From contig JAWBNK010000001.1 in assembly GCA_038827615.1 (NCBI GenBank), positions 992,290-1,056,289 of the forward strand: a stretch of DNA of 64,000 nt, read 5' to 3'. The position numbers and the translations under genes were made by a program. The stretch comes from Thermosphaera sp. GTDB lineage: Archaea > Thermoproteota > Thermoprotei_A > Sulfolobales > Desulfurococcaceae. Shown one piece after another: positions 1 to 9,802 of this stretch. The notes below the pieces were generated by a model. It saw only the letters and a list, made by a program, of their open reading frames with translations. It ran no database searches and had not been told where the DNA came from. Each line of letters starts with the position of its first letter. Position 1 is the stretch's first letter.

Positions 1-35
1 AACTAAAATAACAGATTCAAACGCGGTTTCGAGAC

Positions 36-47
36 TCCTCATGAGGA
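36..47. promoter_or_regulatory. 12-bp perfect palindrome upstream of the ATP synthase operon
   Basis: TCCTCATGAGGA is its own reverse complement and lies about 25 nt upstream of the operon TATA element at 71-80. The position suits an operator, but only one copy is seen and no regulator is known. It could be chance. Confidence 0.25.
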
Positions 48-70
48 CTCACACAGCCGTGGATTGCAAC

Positions 71-80
71 CTATTTAAAT
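71..80 (+). promoter_or_regulatory. TATA element of the ATP synthase operon
   Basis: CTATTTAAAT lies about 30 nt before the GTG start of atpD. That spacing fits an archaeal promoter giving a leaderless or nearly leaderless transcript. No SD is visible before the first gene. Confidence 0.5.
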
Positions 81-107
81 CCTCGATTTTCTTTAACTTA
101 TTATTCA

Positions 108-746
108 GTGATTAATTTGTCAACCCTGCAGAGGACAAGGCCTACTAAGATCGAACTCATCAGGCTTCGAAAACAATTAGTCCTAGCTGTAAAAGTTCAC
201 AAAGTATTGCGAGAGCGTTTAACCGTTTTGATAAATGAGTTTTTGGCTCAGCTTAAAGAATCCATAGAGAAGAGGAAGAAGGTCAACGAACTAATCCTCC
301 CAGTTTACAATAGAAGCGCGGGCCTCATCGGCGTCTACGGGGAGAACGTTTTCGACCTCTTCTACAAGAGCAGGCCTGAGCTAACCAGCATAGTAACGAC
401 CGAAAACATTATGGGTGTAATAACTAGGGGGATGATAATCAAAACCCAGAGCGAAGATAAAGCATTATACGCTGGATTCAAGGACTTCCAAACTCAGTCG
501 CTCGAGCTTTTGAAAGCTATTGTGGAGCTGGGTAAAGCTGAAGAAGCTGTATTAGCCCTTGGACGTGAAATAAAGTCGACGAAAAGACGCGTGAATGCCT
601 TGAACTACATAGTAATTCCGAGGCTGAGCACTCAGATTCGATTATTGAGAATGAAGTTCGATGAGAGAGAAAGAGAGGAAAAATCAAGACTGAAGAGAGT
701 AAAAAGCGTATTGGACAGGAGGAGGCAACATGAGGGAGTACAATGA
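108..746 (+). CDS. atpD: A/V-type ATP synthase subunit D
   Basis: This is subunit D, the central-stalk rotor subunit that links the A3B3 head to the membrane ring. The N-terminal RPTKIELIRLRKQL segment is the family signature. The 212-residue chain is almost entirely helical, with heptad-rich N- and C-terminal arms that form the rotor coiled coil. GTG at 108 is used here; TTG at 117 (MSTLQRTRPTK) is an equally plausible start, and TATA spacing favours a leaderless transcript either way. The gene overlaps the next by 17 nt. In many archaea subunit D follows subunit B at the end of the operon; here it is first. Confidence 0.93.
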   Translation: MINLSTLQRTRPTKIELIRLRKQLVLAVKVHKVLRERLTVLINEFLAQLKESIEKRKKVNELILPVYNRSAGLIGVYGENVFDLFYKSRPELTSIVTTENIMGVITRGMIIKTQSEDKALYAGFKDFQTQSLELLKAIVELGKAEEAVLALGREIKSTKRRVNALNYIVIPRLSTQIRLLRMKFDEREREEKSRLKRVKSVLDRRRQHEGVQ

Positions 747-1146
747 TTTTTTAACGAAATACCTCGAGGGCGAGTTGAGACTTGTTAACAAACATCTTCC
801 TTACAAGAGGTTGAATCTCTGCGAACTCCTCAAGATGCCGGTCCCATACGTTGTCCTCGCAGATGGGAGCCTACACGTGTTTAACCCCGATGAGTTGAAA
901 AAGATAAAAGAGCTCCTGGGGGATAGAGGGTGTGATTTAACGCTTCCCATAGTAGTGGAGTACGTTCAGAGCGATGGAGAAGGGTTCTACGTCGTAAATA
1001 ATCCCTTAGAAGCAGAAGTTATTTCGAAAACACTGGGACTCCCGGGGACACGGGAGCGGTTAGTCCTCTACCGGCCTCAAGTCATAGAATTGCGTAGAAA
1101 GCTGAGAACTACGACCACAATCTTAATAAGACCAGGGGTTAAATAG
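730..1146 (+). CDS. UPF0216 (DUF61) family protein
   Basis: This 138-residue archaeal protein resembles the UPF0216/DUF61 family. The supporting features are a conserved N-terminal stretch (VNKHLPYKRLNLCELL), a VVLADGSLHVFNPDEL segment and a late LPIVVEY strand. No biochemical function is established for the family. It overlaps atpD by 17 nt and precedes atpH by about 20 nt, so it is co-transcribed with the ATP synthase. That placement could be incidental. No signal peptide or membrane helix is visible. Confidence 0.7.
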   Translation: MREYNDFLTKYLEGELRLVNKHLPYKRLNLCELLKMPVPYVVLADGSLHVFNPDELKKIKELLGDRGCDLTLPIVVEYVQSDGEGFYVVNNPLEAEVISKTLGLPGTRERLVLYRPQVIELRRKLRTTTTILIRPGVK

Positions 1147-1168
1147 CTCCTTAAGGAGAGGTTTCAAC

Positions 1169-1462
1169 TTGAGCCTCGCTGAAATCGATAAATTGATCGA
1201 CGACATCTTAAGTGAGGCTGAAAACAAGAAGCTAATGATCCTTAAGAATGCGCAAAAGAAGGCTGAACTAATAAGGCAGAAGCCCTTCCCAGTGGAAGAG
1301 TATAGACAGGAGGCAGGGAAGATTCTCCAGGAAGCTGAGGAGTCAACCAAGCAAATCATTGCTGAGACTGAAAGAAAAATACTTGAACTGAGAAATATTC
1401 CAGAAGAGAAAAAGAGAGAGGTCATAGAGCTAATAAAGAAGTACGTAATGTGGTTAAAATGA
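1169..1462 (+). CDS. atpH: A/V-type ATP synthase subunit H (peripheral stalk)
   Basis: This 97-residue, highly charged, fully helical protein matches the H/G peripheral-stalk subunit, which forms a coiled coil with subunit E as a stator. Ala- and Glu-rich heptads run through residues 10-75. The TTG start at 1169 is preceded by AAGGAGAG at about 8 nt. It overlaps atpI. Its place immediately before I, K and E supports the call, since sequence alone gives only a generic coiled coil. Confidence 0.8.
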   Translation: MSLAEIDKLIDDILSEAENKKLMILKNAQKKAELIRQKPFPVEEYRQEAGKILQEAEESTKQIIAETERKILELRNIPEEKKREVIELIKKYVMWLK

Positions 1463-3429
1463 AGGCTGTCTTAAACAGGCCTGCGAGAATGCTGAAGCTT
1501 AGAGTTGGTTGTTTAAAGGATAACAAGAAGGCTTTATTCCATTTTCTCGAGTCCTTGGGAGTAATCGATCTTCGGGAGATAAGAGAGTCAAAGGAGGTTG
1601 CTGAGAGAATAGAGAAGGCGAGGAGGCTATACGACTCCATACTCAAGATTCTTGAGAAGGCTGAAGTCAAAATTATTGATGCGTCTTTAAGCGAATACGA
1701 ATACTCTACTCTAAGCCTCGACACGATTGAAAGAGACGTTAAGAAGATTGAAGAAGAAGTATTCAGCCTTGAGTACAAATCAAAGAGCCTTGAAAACACG
1801 CTGAATAGTCTAAGAGAACTAGAGAGAATAGTGTCAATGCTCCCGAATGATGTGGAGACTACATGGATTCATTTCAAGGGAAAACACATCGCATCCTTAG
1901 CCGTGATGGGTAAAAAACCCTTGGTTTCAGAATTCGTGAGTAAACGCACCGATATTAGACTGGTTTTTAAGGCGGAGAGCGATGAGGAAGAAGCCGCAGT
2001 CTTGGTCTTCTCAAGCATGATTTATAGTGAACTCATACAAGAACTGCTCCGACTGGGCATAGGATACGTTTCCGAGCAGGCTATGGAGCTTATTAGTAGA
2101 TACAAGATTGTTGGAGATTTGAAAGCAAACATTCCGAAACTGATAGGTGAAAAGACCGGGGAAATCAACTCAGTTAGAGAAGAATTGAGAAAGACCATTA
2201 GCAAATACGTTGACCTTCTCGGCAAATATCTCCTGTTCCTCGATAATTTAGTTTCAAGTACGAAACTCAACACCTCCTCCACAGAGCTCAGACACCTCGT
2301 ATTTGTTGAGGGCTGGATACCCGAGAAGTATTTTAATGATGTCTTCAAGGAGATCAATAATAGCTCTCTGGTAATGTTTTTCGAGGTAGAGAAACCGAGG
2401 AGAGGTAGCGATAATCCCCCTTCCCTAATGGAGAATCCCAGACCTCTAAGACCGTTTGAACTAATAACTAAACTGTATGGAGTCCCCTCTTACTGGGAGA
2501 TCGACCCTACCCCGTTAGTTGCTTACTCTTTTGCCTTCTTTTTCGCCCTGATGAATAACGACATTGGCTACGGCCTAGCTGGAATCGTCGCCGTCCTGCT
2601 CGTGCTGGATAAGCTCGTGGAAAATCCCTTCGGGGAAAGCTATCGGATGTTTAAGAAGCTCCTGCTGATTAGCAATGGACTGTCAATCATATTTGGAGCA
2701 ATGTCTGGGGCTTTCTTCGGAGACCTCTTACCAGCCGTTTTCGGAATAAGCGTACAACCAATTGTAGAAGTTTTCACATCACCCATTGAGATAATCAAAC
2801 TATCTATCATCATAGGGTTAATACACGTGAACATAGCCCACATTTTAGCGGTTGCCAGAAGCTTGAGTGAAAGGAGGAAAGGGGATTTACTAAACGAACT
2901 GGGCTTGTTAATTTCACAGATTTTCGGAATACCATACATACTCCTAATCTTCTTCAATCTAAGAGTCCCTATCTTAAACGAGCTCGGCAGAGACATGCTA
3001 TTGTATCTATCGCTACTTGGCATCGTTATCATCATCGTCGGAAATTATCTAAACATGAGAGGCCTAGGCTTGTTCATGTGGATATTCCAAATAACTGGCA
3101 TACTAGGCGATGTTTTAAGCTACGTTAGGCTCGCTGGGGTTGGGCTTGCGACCTACTACATGTCAGTAATATTTAATACAATGATAAAGCTGATGTGGAA
3201 CGGGTTGTCAGCATCAATACCCGGAGCTGGATTCTACATCGGACTCTTAGTATCGATTCCCTTCTTATTCCTAATTCACTTAATGGTCTTAATCTTGTCC
3301 ATCCTAGGAGCTTTCATTCACTCGCTGAGGCTCTGCATCCTGGAGTTTCTCCCCAAGTTTTACAGTGGAGACGGTAGGGAATACAACCCCCTGAAAATCA
3401 CCCTCTCGCGGAGAATAGTGGTTAAGTGA
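1459..3429 (+). CDS. atpI: A/V-type ATP synthase subunit I (membrane a-subunit)
   Basis: Subunit I provides the ion half-channels facing the rotor ring and anchors the stators. The N-terminal half (about 1-340) is cytoplasmic and coiled-coil rich. The C-terminal half holds about seven to eight membrane helices, starting near the PSYWEIDPTPLVAYSFAFFF segment. DVLSYVRLAGVGLA near residue 560 is the conserved helix carrying the essential arginine that faces the proteolipid carboxylate. ATG at 1459 overlaps the atpH stop as ATGA. GTG at 1450 is possible. Length (about 656) is normal for the family. Confidence 0.93.
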   Translation: MKAVLNRPARMLKLRVGCLKDNKKALFHFLESLGVIDLREIRESKEVAERIEKARRLYDSILKILEKAEVKIIDASLSEYEYSTLSLDTIERDVKKIEEEVFSLEYKSKSLENTLNSLRELERIVSMLPNDVETTWIHFKGKHIASLAVMGKKPLVSEFVSKRTDIRLVFKAESDEEEAAVLVFSSMIYSELIQELLRLGIGYVSEQAMELISRYKIVGDLKANIPKLIGEKTGEINSVREELRKTISKYVDLLGKYLLFLDNLVSSTKLNTSSTELRHLVFVEGWIPEKYFNDVFKEINNSSLVMFFEVEKPRRGSDNPPSLMENPRPLRPFELITKLYGVPSYWEIDPTPLVAYSFAFFFALMNNDIGYGLAGIVAVLLVLDKLVENPFGESYRMFKKLLLISNGLSIIFGAMSGAFFGDLLPAVFGISVQPIVEVFTSPIEIIKLSIIIGLIHVNIAHILAVARSLSERRKGDLLNELGLLISQIFGIPYILLIFFNLRVPILNELGRDMLLYLSLLGIVIIIVGNYLNMRGLGLFMWIFQITGILGDVLSYVRLAGVGLATYYMSVIFNTMIKLMWNGLSASIPGAGFYIGLLVSIPFLFLIHLMVLILSILGAFIHSLRLCILEFLPKFYSGDGREYNPLKITLSRRIVVK

Positions 3430-3436
3430 AATCCAA

Positions 3437-3446
3437 CAATTTTTAT
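3437..3446 (+). promoter_or_regulatory. Possible internal promoter before the proteolipid gene
   Basis: The 54-nt gap between atpI and atpK contains a TTTTTATATG element about 40 nt before the TTG start, and a GGTGA SD at 3472-3476. This is the only sizeable gap in the first half of the operon. An extra promoter would raise expression of the multi-copy ring subunit. Inferred from position and sequence only. Confidence 0.4.
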
Positions 3447-3483
3447 ATGGGGTACTCGGTTTAATCAAGTTGGTGATTAACCC

Positions 3484-3954
3484 TTGGATGCTCTCGCTAT
3501 AGGGATTGGTTACTTTGCCGCCGCACTACCCGTCATAGGAGGCGTGATCGGGTCTAGTAAGGGCATGCAATACGCTGCTAGCGTCGGAGCCTCCGTCTTA
3601 GCTGAGGAGCCAACGCAGTTCAGGAACGTATTGATACTAGCAGCCCTCCCGATGACTCAGACTTTCTACGGACTTATTCAGATGATATATTTAATCTCCA
3701 TTTATACCCCCTTGAAAGATGGTATGATAGAGCTTTCGAAAGCTCTCGCCTTACTCGGATTGGGCTTCATAGGATTCATGACAGAAGCCCTCTCAGCGTG
3801 GGCCCAAGGAGCCGTCTGTGCAAGCGGCATCGCTGAACTCCCTAAAACGAAAGGCGCTAACCTAGTCAGTACTATCATCCTAGCAGCCTACGTGGAGCTC
3901 TGGGGTATTCTCGGAATAGTATTCATGATACTCGGCATTACGCTGATCGGGTGA
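3484..3954 (+). CDS. atpK: A/V-type ATP synthase proteolipid (subunit K/c), double hairpin
   Basis: This is the rotor-ring proteolipid: 156 residues in two fused hairpins (four helices). The ion-binding Glu is E138 in helix 4 (AAYVELWG). The matching site in helix 2 has Q59 (LPMTQTFYG). Residues L55, T58, Q59, Y62, Q108 and E138 line up with the Na+ ligands described for Enterococcus hirae NtpK (L61, T64, Q65, Y68, Q110, E139), suggesting Na+ binding. One carboxylate per double hairpin implies a lower ion-to-ATP ratio than rings with one per hairpin. TTG start with GGTGA SD 7 nt upstream. Confidence 0.93.
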   Translation: MDALAIGIGYFAAALPVIGGVIGSSKGMQYAASVGASVLAEEPTQFRNVLILAALPMTQTFYGLIQMIYLISIYTPLKDGMIELSKALALLGLGFIGFMTEALSAWAQGAVCASGIAELPKTKGANLVSTIILAAYVELWGILGIVFMILGITLIG

Positions 3955-4547
3955 AAAGACTTTTGGAGCCGGAGAATCAGGTAATGGAAGCTCGTAATAG
4001 ATTGATCGAGGAAGCTAGAAGAAGGGCTAACTCGATAATAGAAGAAGCTGAGAGGGAAGCTGAATCAATTATTCGTAAAGCTGAAGAAGAGTGGGAAAGG
4101 AACGCCCTTGAATTGAAAAACAGAATACTGGAGGAGGCAAGGCAACAAGCCTCCCTCCGAATATCAGAGGCTCAAACAGTTTCAAGACTTAGGATATCTC
4201 AGGAGTTATCATCCATTATTGAAGAATTATTCCAACAGGCAGACAAAGAATTAGAGAATCCGCCAGCCTCGGTGATCGAGCAGTCCCTAGAGAATTTACT
4301 ACTAGAATCGCTTAAGTATGTCGATAAGCCGAGGAAAATTCGCGTGGCAAAAAGGGATGTCGAAATAATGAAAGATGTTGCAAGGCGTCACAACTTGAAC
4401 GACGTTGAGATAATTCCAGAAGATATTAAGGGTGGGCTCATTCTTGAATCAGAAACCGGGATCATAATTGACAACACCTATGAGTCGAGATTGGCGGTTG
4501 CTCGAAGAGTTCTGGTACCGATAATCCGCAAGAAGATATGGGCTTGA
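3951..4547 (+). CDS. atpE: A/V-type ATP synthase subunit E (peripheral stalk)
   Basis: This 198-residue protein has a long N-terminal coiled coil (about 1-100, rich in EEAxR heptads) and a compact C-terminal alpha/beta domain. The KGGLILESETGIIIDNTYESRL motif region near residues 160-182 is the part that binds the catalytic head. It pairs with subunit H to form the stator. GTG start overlaps the atpK stop as GTGA. Confidence 0.92.
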   Translation: MKRLLEPENQVMEARNRLIEEARRRANSIIEEAEREAESIIRKAEEEWERNALELKNRILEEARQQASLRISEAQTVSRLRISQELSSIIEELFQQADKELENPPASVIEQSLENLLLESLKYVDKPRKIRVAKRDVEIMKDVARRHNLNDVEIIPEDIKGGLILESETGIIIDNTYESRLAVARRVLVPIIRKKIWA

Positions 4548-5527
4548 GGGGAGATTTTACAGACACAAGAGGGAAAGAAATGCAACATGTGCACGCATTA
4601 ACCTTGGAGGAGGTTTCATCTCTCCTCCAATATAATGATTTAGCGAATGCTTTCTCCTCCCTTTCTGAGAAGGCTTTAGCTGGAAGAATATTGAAGAGGG
4701 TTTCAACACAATTTTATACTCTATTAGACGTTCAACGAGACATCGACGACTACTTCACTCTTAAGATAGGCGAGCTTCTCGAGGCAACAAAAGATGAAAC
4801 CGCCAAGAAAAACTTGACCTTAATACTAAATCTTTCAGAGCTCGTCAACATTGTAACGATTCTCCATAATCTAAGCATTGGGAGAAAACCTGCGATCATA
4901 TATCCCTCGGTCTTAGTAAAGAAAATCCTTCCTCCCACTGGGGAGGAGATCGATCTGACTGCGTTAAAGGAAAGCGTTAGCAAACCTTTCGGCAGACTCA
5001 TAGATCAATACGTTATCAATAAGAAGATTGAAGCAAGCGAGATTAGAAGGGCACTCAATAAATCCGTAGAGGGGGTTGACAAGATATCCAATTATAGGGT
5101 TTGGAAAGCGATCGGCTTATACCATGACATCATAGCTTTAAGACTCTGTAGAATGTTTCCAGAACTAATTGGCGAACACGTTAGCCTACTCATCCTAGAG
5201 GATAAGGCGTTTAAAGACGCCTGTAACATGGATTTGCCAGAGCTCTCTAAAACTGCTTCAGGCTATAGAAGAGTGGTTATGGAGTTTTTTGAGGCCTTGA
5301 ATGATGCTTTATCTTTCCTTGGCGGAGTTGAAGCCGTTGATGTCGCGTTGATCTTAACCATGATGAGCATCTCCAAAACACTCACAGGAAGCGTTGAAGA
5401 AAGCAGCGTTAAAAAACTGATACATCTCATGGCAAATAGTATGATTTTGAAACTAATTGCTCTCTCCATCTACACTGGTTTCTATAAAGTGGAGCTTCAG
5501 AGGTTGATGAATAAGTGGCTGAAGTAA
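4538..5527 (+). CDS. atpC: A/V-type ATP synthase subunit C
   Basis: Subunit C is the funnel that joins the central rotor to the proteolipid ring. The chain is all-helical, 329 residues, with repeats of Leu-rich helices typical of the family. It lies in the expected order between E and F. ATG at 4538 overlaps atpE. Its first 14 residues look unlike the family, so TTG 4544 or ATG 4580 (MQHVHALTLEEV) may be the true start. Sequence conservation in this subunit is low, so the call rests partly on gene order. Confidence 0.85.
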   Translation: MGLRGDFTDTRGKEMQHVHALTLEEVSSLLQYNDLANAFSSLSEKALAGRILKRVSTQFYTLLDVQRDIDDYFTLKIGELLEATKDETAKKNLTLILNLSELVNIVTILHNLSIGRKPAIIYPSVLVKKILPPTGEEIDLTALKESVSKPFGRLIDQYVINKKIEASEIRRALNKSVEGVDKISNYRVWKAIGLYHDIIALRLCRMFPELIGEHVSLLILEDKAFKDACNMDLPELSKTASGYRRVVMEFFEALNDALSFLGGVEAVDVALILTMMSISKTLTGSVEESSVKKLIHLMANSMILKLIALSIYTGFYKVELQRLMNKWLK

Positions 5528-5862
5528 AACATCCCCCATTTCCAGAGAAGAAAATACTAGTTTTAGGAGACCCTATTTTAGGTTTAATAGGAGTGGCCGC
5601 CGGAGCCGATGCCCTGATATACAGGGATAATTGTAGCGAGACAGTTGAAGAATTGAAGAAAAATCTTCACAACTACAGTGTTATAATTTACTTCCGAGAG
5701 ATGGAGTCGAGATGTAAGAACTTGAGCATCCTGCTCAACGAGTTTAGACAGCATGGACTAGTGATAGCCTTAGACAATCCTAGAGAAGTTGAAAAAATCG
5801 ACGTCATAGAGTATTACAGAAGCATTGTGAAAAAGTATTTAGGGGTCAGCATTGAGCTTTAA
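5515..5862 (+). CDS. atpF: A/V-type ATP synthase subunit F
   Basis: This 115-residue protein has a Rossmann-like fold signature (KKILVLGDPILGLIGVAAGAD) at the N-terminus. That matches subunit F, a regulatory central-stalk component that sits with subunit D. GTG start overlaps the end of atpC by 13 nt. Confidence 0.88.
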   Translation: MAEVKHPPFPEKKILVLGDPILGLIGVAAGADALIYRDNCSETVEELKKNLHNYSVIIYFREMESRCKNLSILLNEFRQHGLVIALDNPREVEKIDVIEYYRSIVKKYLGVSIEL

Positions 5863-5924
5863 CCTGATGAGCTGTTTTTTATTTTCGAACACGCTTAATC
5901 TAGTGTGTTTACGAGGTGTCGAGT

Positions 5925-7679
5925 TTGAATAATAAAGGAGTTATTTACAAAGTATCAGGCCCTTTAGTAGTTGCCGAAAACGTTAAAGGCGTAGGAGTCT
6001 ACGAGGTAGTGGAAGTAGGGGAAGAAAGACTAATAGGTGAGGTCATCGGTGTTGAACAGGATAAGGCTATAATCCAAGTATACGAGGATACTACAGGATT
6101 AAAAGTCGGGGACCCTGTCTACCCAACTGGACAGCCGTTATCAGCGGAACTCGGCCCGGGGCTTTTAACGTCCATATTCGACGGGATTCAGAGGCCCTTA
6201 CCCGTAATTGAGGAGTTGGCTGGAATTTTCATTAAAAAAGGCATCAAAGCCCACCCCTTGCCTAGGGACAAGAAGTGGAGTTTTAAACCCCTCGTGAAAC
6301 CTGGAGATTTAGTTGAGCCCGGGGATTTCATTGGATCCGTTAAAGAAACCGAGCTAATCACTCATTACATCATGGTTCCGCCGAATGTCAAGGGGGTTGT
6401 TAAATGGATCGCTGACGAGGGTTCATATACTATTGAGGAAACTATTGCACAAATAGAGAATACCGAGGTGAAAATGTATCAAAAATGGCCTGTCAGGAAG
6501 CCTAGGCCGTACATCGACAAACTAGACGCTAGGGAACCATTGATAACCGGGGTGAGAATCATTGATTTCTTCTTCCCGATCATCAAAGGAGGGAAGGCGG
6601 CAATACCCGGGGGTTTCGGCACAGGAAAAACAGTTGCTTTGCAAGGACTAACTAAACGAAGCGAAATAGACATTACCATTTACATCGGATGTGGTGAGAG
6701 AGGGAATGAAATGGCAGATGCTCTCCATAGTTTCGTTAAGCTTACAGACCATAGAACTGGTAGACCCTTGATGGAGAGAAGCGTGTTCATCGCCAACACA
6801 AGCAATATGCCGGTTGCGGCGAGAGAAGCAAGCGTGTTCATGGGAGTAACCATTGGTGAGTACTACAGAGATATGGGTTACAATGTATTGCTAGTGGCTG
6901 ACTCCACTAGTAGATGGGCTGAAGCAATGAGAGAAATTAGCGGTAGGCTTGAGGAGTTGCCCGGTGAAGAAGGCTTCCCTGCATACCTGGGATCAAGGCT
7001 TGCATCATTCTATGAGAGAAGCGGGCTGGTGAAAACCGTAGGGAAACCCGAGAGGCTGGGCAGTTTAACAATAATAGGGGCTGTCTCTCCTCCTGGGGCT
7101 GACTTCAGTGAACCAGTTACTCAAGCTACGTTGAGAATCGTGAGAGCATTATTCGCGCTAGATGTCAACCTTGCGTATAGGAGGCACTACCCAGCTATTA
7201 ACTGGCTCACAAGCTATAGTCTCTACGTTGAAAACGTTAGAGACTGGTGGAGTAAGCAGGGAGTAGAGTACGAGGTGGTAAGGGAGAAACTGATGAATAT
7301 TCTGCAAAAAGAAGCTGAACTCGAAGAACTTGTTAGGCTAGTGGGGACCGAGGCGCTCCCGGCAGAGGATCGACTACTTCTAGAGGTTGCAAGAATGATT
7401 AGAGAAGACTTCCTTCAGCAAGACTCTTTTAGTCCCGTCGACGCGTTTTGCCCCCCGTTGAAAACCGTGTATATGGCGAAGGTGATAGCAATGTTTTACG
7501 ACTACGCCAGAGAAGCTTTGAGAAGCGGTGTAATGCTAGAGAAGATACTTAACCTCAAGGTTAAAGAAAAAATCGCTAGAATGAAGGAGATACCATTGAT
7601 CGACTTCGAGAAGTCATTCATGGAGATTATGGATGATATCAAGAAAGAATTTGAGTTATTGAACCAGGAGGTGGCATGA
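5925..7679 (+). CDS. atpA: A/V-type ATP synthase catalytic subunit A
   Basis: This is the catalytic subunit of the A3B3 head. The P-loop GGFGTGKT (codons about 6609-6632) and the [11 protein letters not shown] and [12 protein letters not shown] segments are diagnostic. The long non-homologous insertion typical of A-type subunits precedes the P-loop. TTG at 5925 gives an N-terminus ([13 protein letters not shown]) that fits relatives and sits 6-7 nt after a GGTG SD; GTG at 5916 is the alternative. A 62-nt T-rich gap after atpF may hold another promoter. Confidence 0.96.
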   Translation: MNNKGVIYKVSGPLVVAENVKGVGVYEVVEVGEERLIGEVIGVEQDKAIIQVYEDTTGLKVGDPVYPTGQPLSAELGPGLLTSIFDGIQRPLPVIEELAGIFIKKGIKAHPLPRDKKWSFKPLVKPGDLVEPGDFIGSVKETELITHYIMVPPNVKGVVKWIADEGSYTIEETIAQIENTEVKMYQKWPVRKPRPYIDKLDAREPLITGVRIIDFFFPIIKGGKAAIPGGFGTGKTVALQGLTKRSEIDITIYIGCGERGNEMADALHSFVKLTDHRTGRPLMERSVFIANTSNMPVAAREASVFMGVTIGEYYRDMGYNVLLVADSTSRWAEAMREISGRLEELPGEEGFPAYLGSRLASFYERSGLVKTVGKPERLGSLTIIGAVSPPGADFSEPVTQATLRIVRALFALDVNLAYRRHYPAINWLTSYSLYVENVRDWWSKQGVEYEVVREKLMNILQKEAELEELVRLVGTEALPAEDRLLLEVARMIREDFLQQDSFSPVDAFCPPLKTVYMAKVIAMFYDYAREALRSGVMLEKILNLKVKEKIARMKEIPLIDFEKSFMEIMDDIKKEFELLNQEVA

Positions 7680-9086
7680 ATGAGTCTAAATCTAGTAATA
7701 AGGGAGAGTAAGAGCCTACTTAAGGCTCAGGGAAGCTTGTTATTCGTGGAAACAATTCCAGGAGTCTCATATGGAGAGTTAGTTGAAGTGGTCCTTCCGA
7801 ACGGCGAAGTCAAGCTTGGGCAAGTCATTGAAGTAGGAAAGACGATGACTGTAATACAAGTATTCGGCGGCGTCACAGAAATAGACCTGCAAAAAACTCG
7901 TGTCAGGTATAGGGGAGAAGTCCTCAGAGCACCTGTATCAATAGACATGTTGGGGAGAATACTCGATGGCTTTGGAAGACCCATAGATGGAGGAGGAGAT
8001 ATAGTTCCTGAAGATTATTTAGATATAAATGGTTATCCATTAAACCCCTCAGCAAGGCTCCCTCCTTCAGAGTTCATTGAGACGGGGATGTCCGCCATAG
8101 ACGGATTATTCAGCATCGTGAGAGGGCAAAAACTCCCAATCTTCAGCGGTTCAGGACTCCCCCACAATAGAGTAGCAGCACAGATCGTTAGGCAAGCTAG
8201 AGTTTTGGGAAGGGAGGAAAAATTCGCTGTAGTCTTCGCGGCTATAGGAGTTCCCTACGATGATGCAATGTTCTTCATAGAGAACTTTAGGAGAACAGGC
8301 GCGATGGAGAGGACCGTGGCGCTAATCAACACTGCCAACTCACCAGTTATTGAGAGAATAGCCACTCCTAGATTCGCATTAACTATAGCAGAACACCTGG
8401 CATGGAACTACGACATGCACGTACTAGTAGTGATGACCGACATGACTTTCTACTGTGAAGCTTTAAGAGAGTTGAGCGCAGCTAGAGAGGAGGTACCTGG
8501 AAGAAGAGGGTATCCGGGATACATGTATACTGATCTGGCAACGATATACGAGAGAGCGGGTAGAGCAGCAAACAAGAAGGGAAGCATAACCCAGCTCCCC
8601 ATCCTCACTATGCCAGACGATGATATCACCCACCCAATACCGGACCTCACCGGCTACATCACTGAAGGCCAGATTGTATTCTCAAGAGGGCTGTGGTTGA
8701 AGGGTATTTATCCCCCAATAGATCCTTTAATGAGTCTCTCAAGACTGATGAAAGACGGAATAGGCCCAGGTAAGACGAGAGAAGATCATAGTGGAGTTTT
8801 CATGCAACTAATAAGCTCATATGCCGAAGGAGTTAGACTGAGAGAGCTCTCGGTCATAGTCGGTTCTGAAGCGTTAAGCTCCAGGGACAAGAAGTTCCTA
8901 GAGTTCTCGGACGTGTTTGAAAGAAGGTTCATCGGGCAAGGAGAGTTCGAAAGGAGAAGCATTGAGCAAACCCTGGACATAGGTTGGGAGTTATTGGCGA
9001 TTCTGCCTGAAGAGGAATTGAAGAAGGTTAAGGTTGAGCATATTAAAAAATATCATCCAAGGTACAGAGCAGGGCCTCGAGCCTAA
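7680..9086 (+). CDS. atpB: A/V-type ATP synthase regulatory subunit B
   Basis: This is the non-catalytic nucleotide-binding subunit alternating with A in the head. The normal P-loop is replaced by [14 protein letters not shown] near residue 160, as usual in B subunits. [19 protein letters not shown] and [21 protein letters not shown] are family segments. Start ATG follows atpA directly with a GGAGGTGG SD. This is the last gene of the operon; the next gene is convergent and overlaps its 3' end by 4 nt. Confidence 0.96.
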   Translation: MSLNLVIRESKSLLKAQGSLLFVETIPGVSYGELVEVVLPNGEVKLGQVIEVGKTMTVIQVFGGVTEIDLQKTRVRYRGEVLRAPVSIDMLGRILDGFGRPIDGGGDIVPEDYLDINGYPLNPSARLPPSEFIETGMSAIDGLFSIVRGQKLPIFSGSGLPHNRVAAQIVRQARVLGREEKFAVVFAAIGVPYDDAMFFIENFRRTGAMERTVALINTANSPVIERIATPRFALTIAEHLAWNYDMHVLVVMTDMTFYCEALRELSAAREEVPGRRGYPGYMYTDLATIYERAGRAANKKGSITQLPILTMPDDDITHPIPDLTGYITEGQIVFSRGLWLKGIYPPIDPLMSLSRLMKDGIGPGKTREDHSGVFMQLISSYAEGVRLRELSVIVGSEALSSRDKKFLEFSDVFERRFIGQGEFERRSIEQTLDIGWELLAILPEEELKKVKVEHIKKYHPRYRAGPRA

Positions 9087-9802
9087 GGTAGATTCAGCTC
9101 GAACCCCCCACCAGCTTTTATGAGAGAACTCCTGTATCTCTCCTCCATATACGACACAGCCCTGTCTCCTGTACAATGTAGCGGTATTAGTCTCCTTATA
9201 CCCAGCTGTGTTATCATTGAATCGACCGTCCTCTTGATCACCTCATCTGGAGCATTCCTCAAATGATACCCTCCTATCAGGACTCCTATCTTCTTGTGGA
9301 AAATAGATGAAACCTCCCTGAGGCTTTCAACACCTGGATGTAAGCAGCCGGACACGACGAGCAACTCGTCCCCGAGGTCGTGTACCAGGTAGTGTTCGAA
9401 AGGCGGTCCGTAAAAAGGCCCTGTTAAATAAGTATCCTTCGCTAATTCAACTGTTTTCAATGTTTCAAACGGCATAAGATCATATGATCGAATCAATTTG
9501 CCTAAGGTATTCATCGAACCATATGGAATATAGGTAGTGAGATGCGGGTTCTCCCACGCTACGTGCTTAAACCCTCCGTAGTGGTCTGAATGAGGATGGG
9601 ATACTACTGCTACATCTACTTTCGAAGCATCTATTCCAAGCCGTAGCATGTTGTTTTCCAGTGATTTCTCGTCTGGGCCCATGTCAAACAATATCCTGAA
9701 TCCACCATTATCCAGTAAAATAGACAACCCGTGCTTCGCGATTATGCCCTCTCTCGTCGACTTATCATTTAAAACTATAACGATCCTCATCTCGAATCGC
9801 AC
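9083..9802 (-). CDS. MBL-fold metallohydrolase, COG1237 type
   Basis: This metallo-beta-lactamase-fold protein has 239 residues. The metal-binding motif [10 protein letters not shown] gives H69, H71, D73 and H74; a later GGYHL and PLHCTGD supply further ligands. The arrangement matches the COG1237 family, whose studied member acts in methanopterin-type cofactor synthesis (RFA-P synthase), but that role is not assured here. ATG 9802 is used; ATG 9790 (MRIVIVLND) is possible. It diverges from the next gene across a 50-bp AT-rich promoter region. Confidence 0.75.
   Translation of the reverse strand: MRFEMRIVIVLNDKSTREGIIAKHGLSILLDNGGFRILFDMGPDEKSLENNMLRLGIDASKVDVAVVSHPHSDHYGGFKHVAWENPHLTTYIPYGSMNTLGKLIRSYDLMPFETLKTVELAKDTYLTGPFYGPPFEHYLVHDLGDELLVVSGCLHPGVESLREVSSIFHKKIGVLIGGYHLRNAPDEVIKRTVDSMITQLGIRRLIPLHCTGDRAVSYMEERYRSSLIKAGGGFELNLP

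Noticed and set aside
1123-1425. Antisense frames in the ATP synthase operon (also 1422-1799, 2640-3035)
   Set aside because: They are Ser/Leu-rich shadows of charged coiled-coil genes, with no SD or promoter and no family resemblance.
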